From positions 1-6,989 of the forward strand of contig JACCXG010000258.1 in NCBI GenBank assembly GCA_013697225.1: a DNA stretch of 6,989 nt, given 5' to 3'. Below, piece by piece: positions 5,854 to 6,989 of the stretch. The first letter of the stretch is position 1; each line of letters opens with the position of its first letter. Origin of the DNA: Acidobacteriota bacterium (GTDB taxonomy: Bacteria > Acidobacteriota > Vicinamibacteria > Vicinamibacterales > 2-12-FULL-66-21). A program made the translations under genes and the position numbers. Below the pieces are notes generated by a model. It had not been told where the DNA came from and made no database searches. It worked only from the letters and a program-made list of their open reading frames with translations.

Positions 5854-6989
5854 ATGCGTCCCGTGCGTGCGTCCTGTGCCATGGCCCTGCTGTCGATGAT
5901 GGTTGCCGCTCCCGTCGCGCAAGTCGAGAGCCCGTCCCCGGCGTCCACTGCGGACGATCCTCGACTCGTGCGGCTGAAGGGGGAAGCGGCCGCCACGGTA
6001 GACGAGATGGCGACGTTCACCCAGCAGATGGTGGATCAGATTTTCAGCTTCGGAGAGCTCGGGTTCCAGGAGCTGGAGACGCACCGCTACCTCGTTGACG
6101 TCCTCAGGAAGAACGGCTTTGCAGTCGAGGAAGGGATCGCCGGTATTCCCACGGCGTTCATGGCCTCGTGGGGAAGCGGAAAGCCGGTGATCTCTCTCGG
6201 CTCCGATATAGACGGCATCCCCCAGGCCTCACAGAAGCCTGGGGTTGCCTATCATGCCCCGCTCATCGACGGGGCGCCGGGGCACGGCGAGGGGCACAAC
6301 TCGGGCCAGGCCGTGAACATCACGGCCGCCATTGCCGTGAAGCGGATCATGGAGCGCGAGGGACTGCCAGGCACGATTCGGATCTGGCCAGGGACAGCTG
6401 AGGAACTGGTGGGGACGAAGGCGTACTTCGTCCGCGAAGGGCTCTTCAAGGATGTGGACGTCGCGCTCTTTTCGCATGTCGCCAGCAGCTTCGGGGTCTC
6501 CTGGGGAGAGCGGAACAACATGACGGGCCTCGTCTCGGTGCTCTACTCCTTCGTCGGCCGCACAGCGCACTCGGCGGGAAACCCGAGCCGCGGGCGCAGC
6601 GCGCTCGATGCCGTAGAGCTGATGAATATCGGCTGGAACTACCGCCGGGAGCACCTGCCGCTCGAGCATCGCTCCCACTACGTTGTCGTCGACGGCGGGG
6701 ACCAGCCGAACGTCGTCCCACGCACCGCCTCGGTCTGGTACTACTTCCGCGAGACGACGTTCGAGAAGATCAAGGAGTTGTGGTCGCTCGGCGACACGAT
6801 GGCTCAGGCTGCCGCCATGATGACCGGGACGGAGCTTCAGCCCACGAGGGTGCTCGGGAGCGCCTGGCCGCAGCACTTCAATCGGCCAGTCGCCGAGGCG
6901 ACGTTCGCGAACATCCAGGCGGTTGGAATGCCCGAATGGAGCGAAGCCGACCAGACGCTTGCCAGGGCCCTGCAGAAGGAGCTGGGCAG
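5854..6989 (+). CDS. Exported M20-type amidohydrolase/peptidase (3' partial)
   Basis: The frame runs from ATG 5854 past the window edge, giving 378 residues. The N-terminus MRPVRASCAMALLSMMVAAP with A-x-A sites near 20-23 looks like a Sec signal peptide, so the enzyme probably acts in the periplasm. Zinc-hydrolase features of the AbgB/M20D group follow. LGSDIDGIP (115-123) stands in the place of the usual strand with the metal/catalytic acid. GHGEGHNSG (143-151) is at the metal-ligand position where relatives have GCGHN/D. TAEELVGTKAYFVREGLF (181-198) holds the Glu-Glu pair, and SHV (207-209) gives a further histidine. The dimerisation lid domain spans about 222-335, with GRTAHSAGNPSRGRSALDA (235-253) and NVVPRTASVWYYFRE (286-300) typical of it. 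M20 enzymes hydrolyse amide bonds of amino-acid conjugates or small peptides; the true substrate here is unknown. The C-terminal catalytic portion is largely outside the window. Confidence 0.9.
   Translation, partial: MRPVRASCAMALLSMMVAAPVAQVESPSPASTADDPRLVRLKGEAAATVDEMATFTQQMVDQIFSFGELGFQELETHRYLVDVLRKNGFAVEEGIAGIPTAFMASWGSGKPVISLGSDIDGIPQASQKPGVAYHAPLIDGAPGHGEGHNSGQAVNITAAIAVKRIMEREGLPGTIRIWPGTAEELVGTKAYFVREGLFKDVDVALFSHVASSFGVSWGERNNMTGLVSVLYSFVGRTAHSAGNPSRGRSALDAVELMNIGWNYRREHLPLEHRSHYVVVDGGDQPNVVPRTASVWYYFRETTFEKIKELWSLGDTMAQAAAMMTGTELQPTRVLGSAWPQHFNRPVAEATFANIQAVGMPEWSEADQTLARALQKELG

Noticed and set aside
4784..5899. Long plus-strand open frame (371 residues) covering nearly all of moaA in antisense
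   Set aside because: The minus-strand frame is an unmistakable MoaA with both cysteine clusters. The antisense product has no recognisable domain and is a typical by-product of GC-rich codon usage.
6220..6244. Perfect 8-bp inverted repeat CCCCAGGC/GCCTGGGG with a 9-nt loop
   Set aside because: It lies inside the amidohydrolase coding sequence, over the segment DGIPQASQKPG, which looks conserved in the family. It has no T run, so it is most likely a coincidence of codon choice and not a terminator.

Overview
This is a GC-rich bacterial chromosomal window. Phylum Acidobacteriota, possibly class Vicinamibacteria, is the best guess. The main reason is an 820-residue MacB/FtsX-type permease of the 'acidobacterial duplicated orphan permease' (ADOP) kind; a small DUF5658-like membrane protein and the base composition fit as well. 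This is inference from family knowledge, not a database match. I see no rRNA, tRNA, CRISPR array, insertion sequence, integrase or phage gene.

Layout from left to right. (1) Plus strand, 1-1538: the 3' part of a HAD-superfamily phosphatase/phosphomutase, then a complete Gfo/Idh/MocA oxidoreductase of the glucose-fructose oxidoreductase type. The two are 36 bp apart and look like one transcription unit acting on sugars or sugar phosphates. The gap between them holds a perfect 7-bp tandem repeat that also fits a G-quadruplex pattern and ends directly on the ATG. (2) Minus strand, 5797-1554: a block read from right to left. It holds moaA (GTP 3',8-cyclase of molybdenum cofactor synthesis), a headless C-terminal PDZ fragment that I read as the remnant of a trypsin-like (S1C/HtrA-type) protease gene, a small three-to-four-helix membrane protein, and the ADOP permease. 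The permease meets the oxidoreductase tail to tail with only 15 bp between the stop codons. (3) Plus strand, 5854-6989: the 5' part of an exported M20-type amidohydrolase/peptidase, divergent from moaA across a 56-bp gap. That gap holds an extended -10-like element, a perfect 6-bp inverted repeat and a strong Shine-Dalgarno sequence.

The genes do not form one pathway. moaA stands without other molybdenum cofactor genes, the permease has no ATPase or periplasmic partner in view, and the amidohydrolase is cut by the window edge. The stretch between moaA and the permease (4017-4768) shows the most signs of rearrangement. I found no convincing undescribed multi-gene system. The points most worth following up are the repeat/G-quadruplex leader of the oxidoreductase, the truncated PDZ gene overlapping the membrane-protein start, and the GEGHN variant of the metal-site motif in the amidohydrolase.
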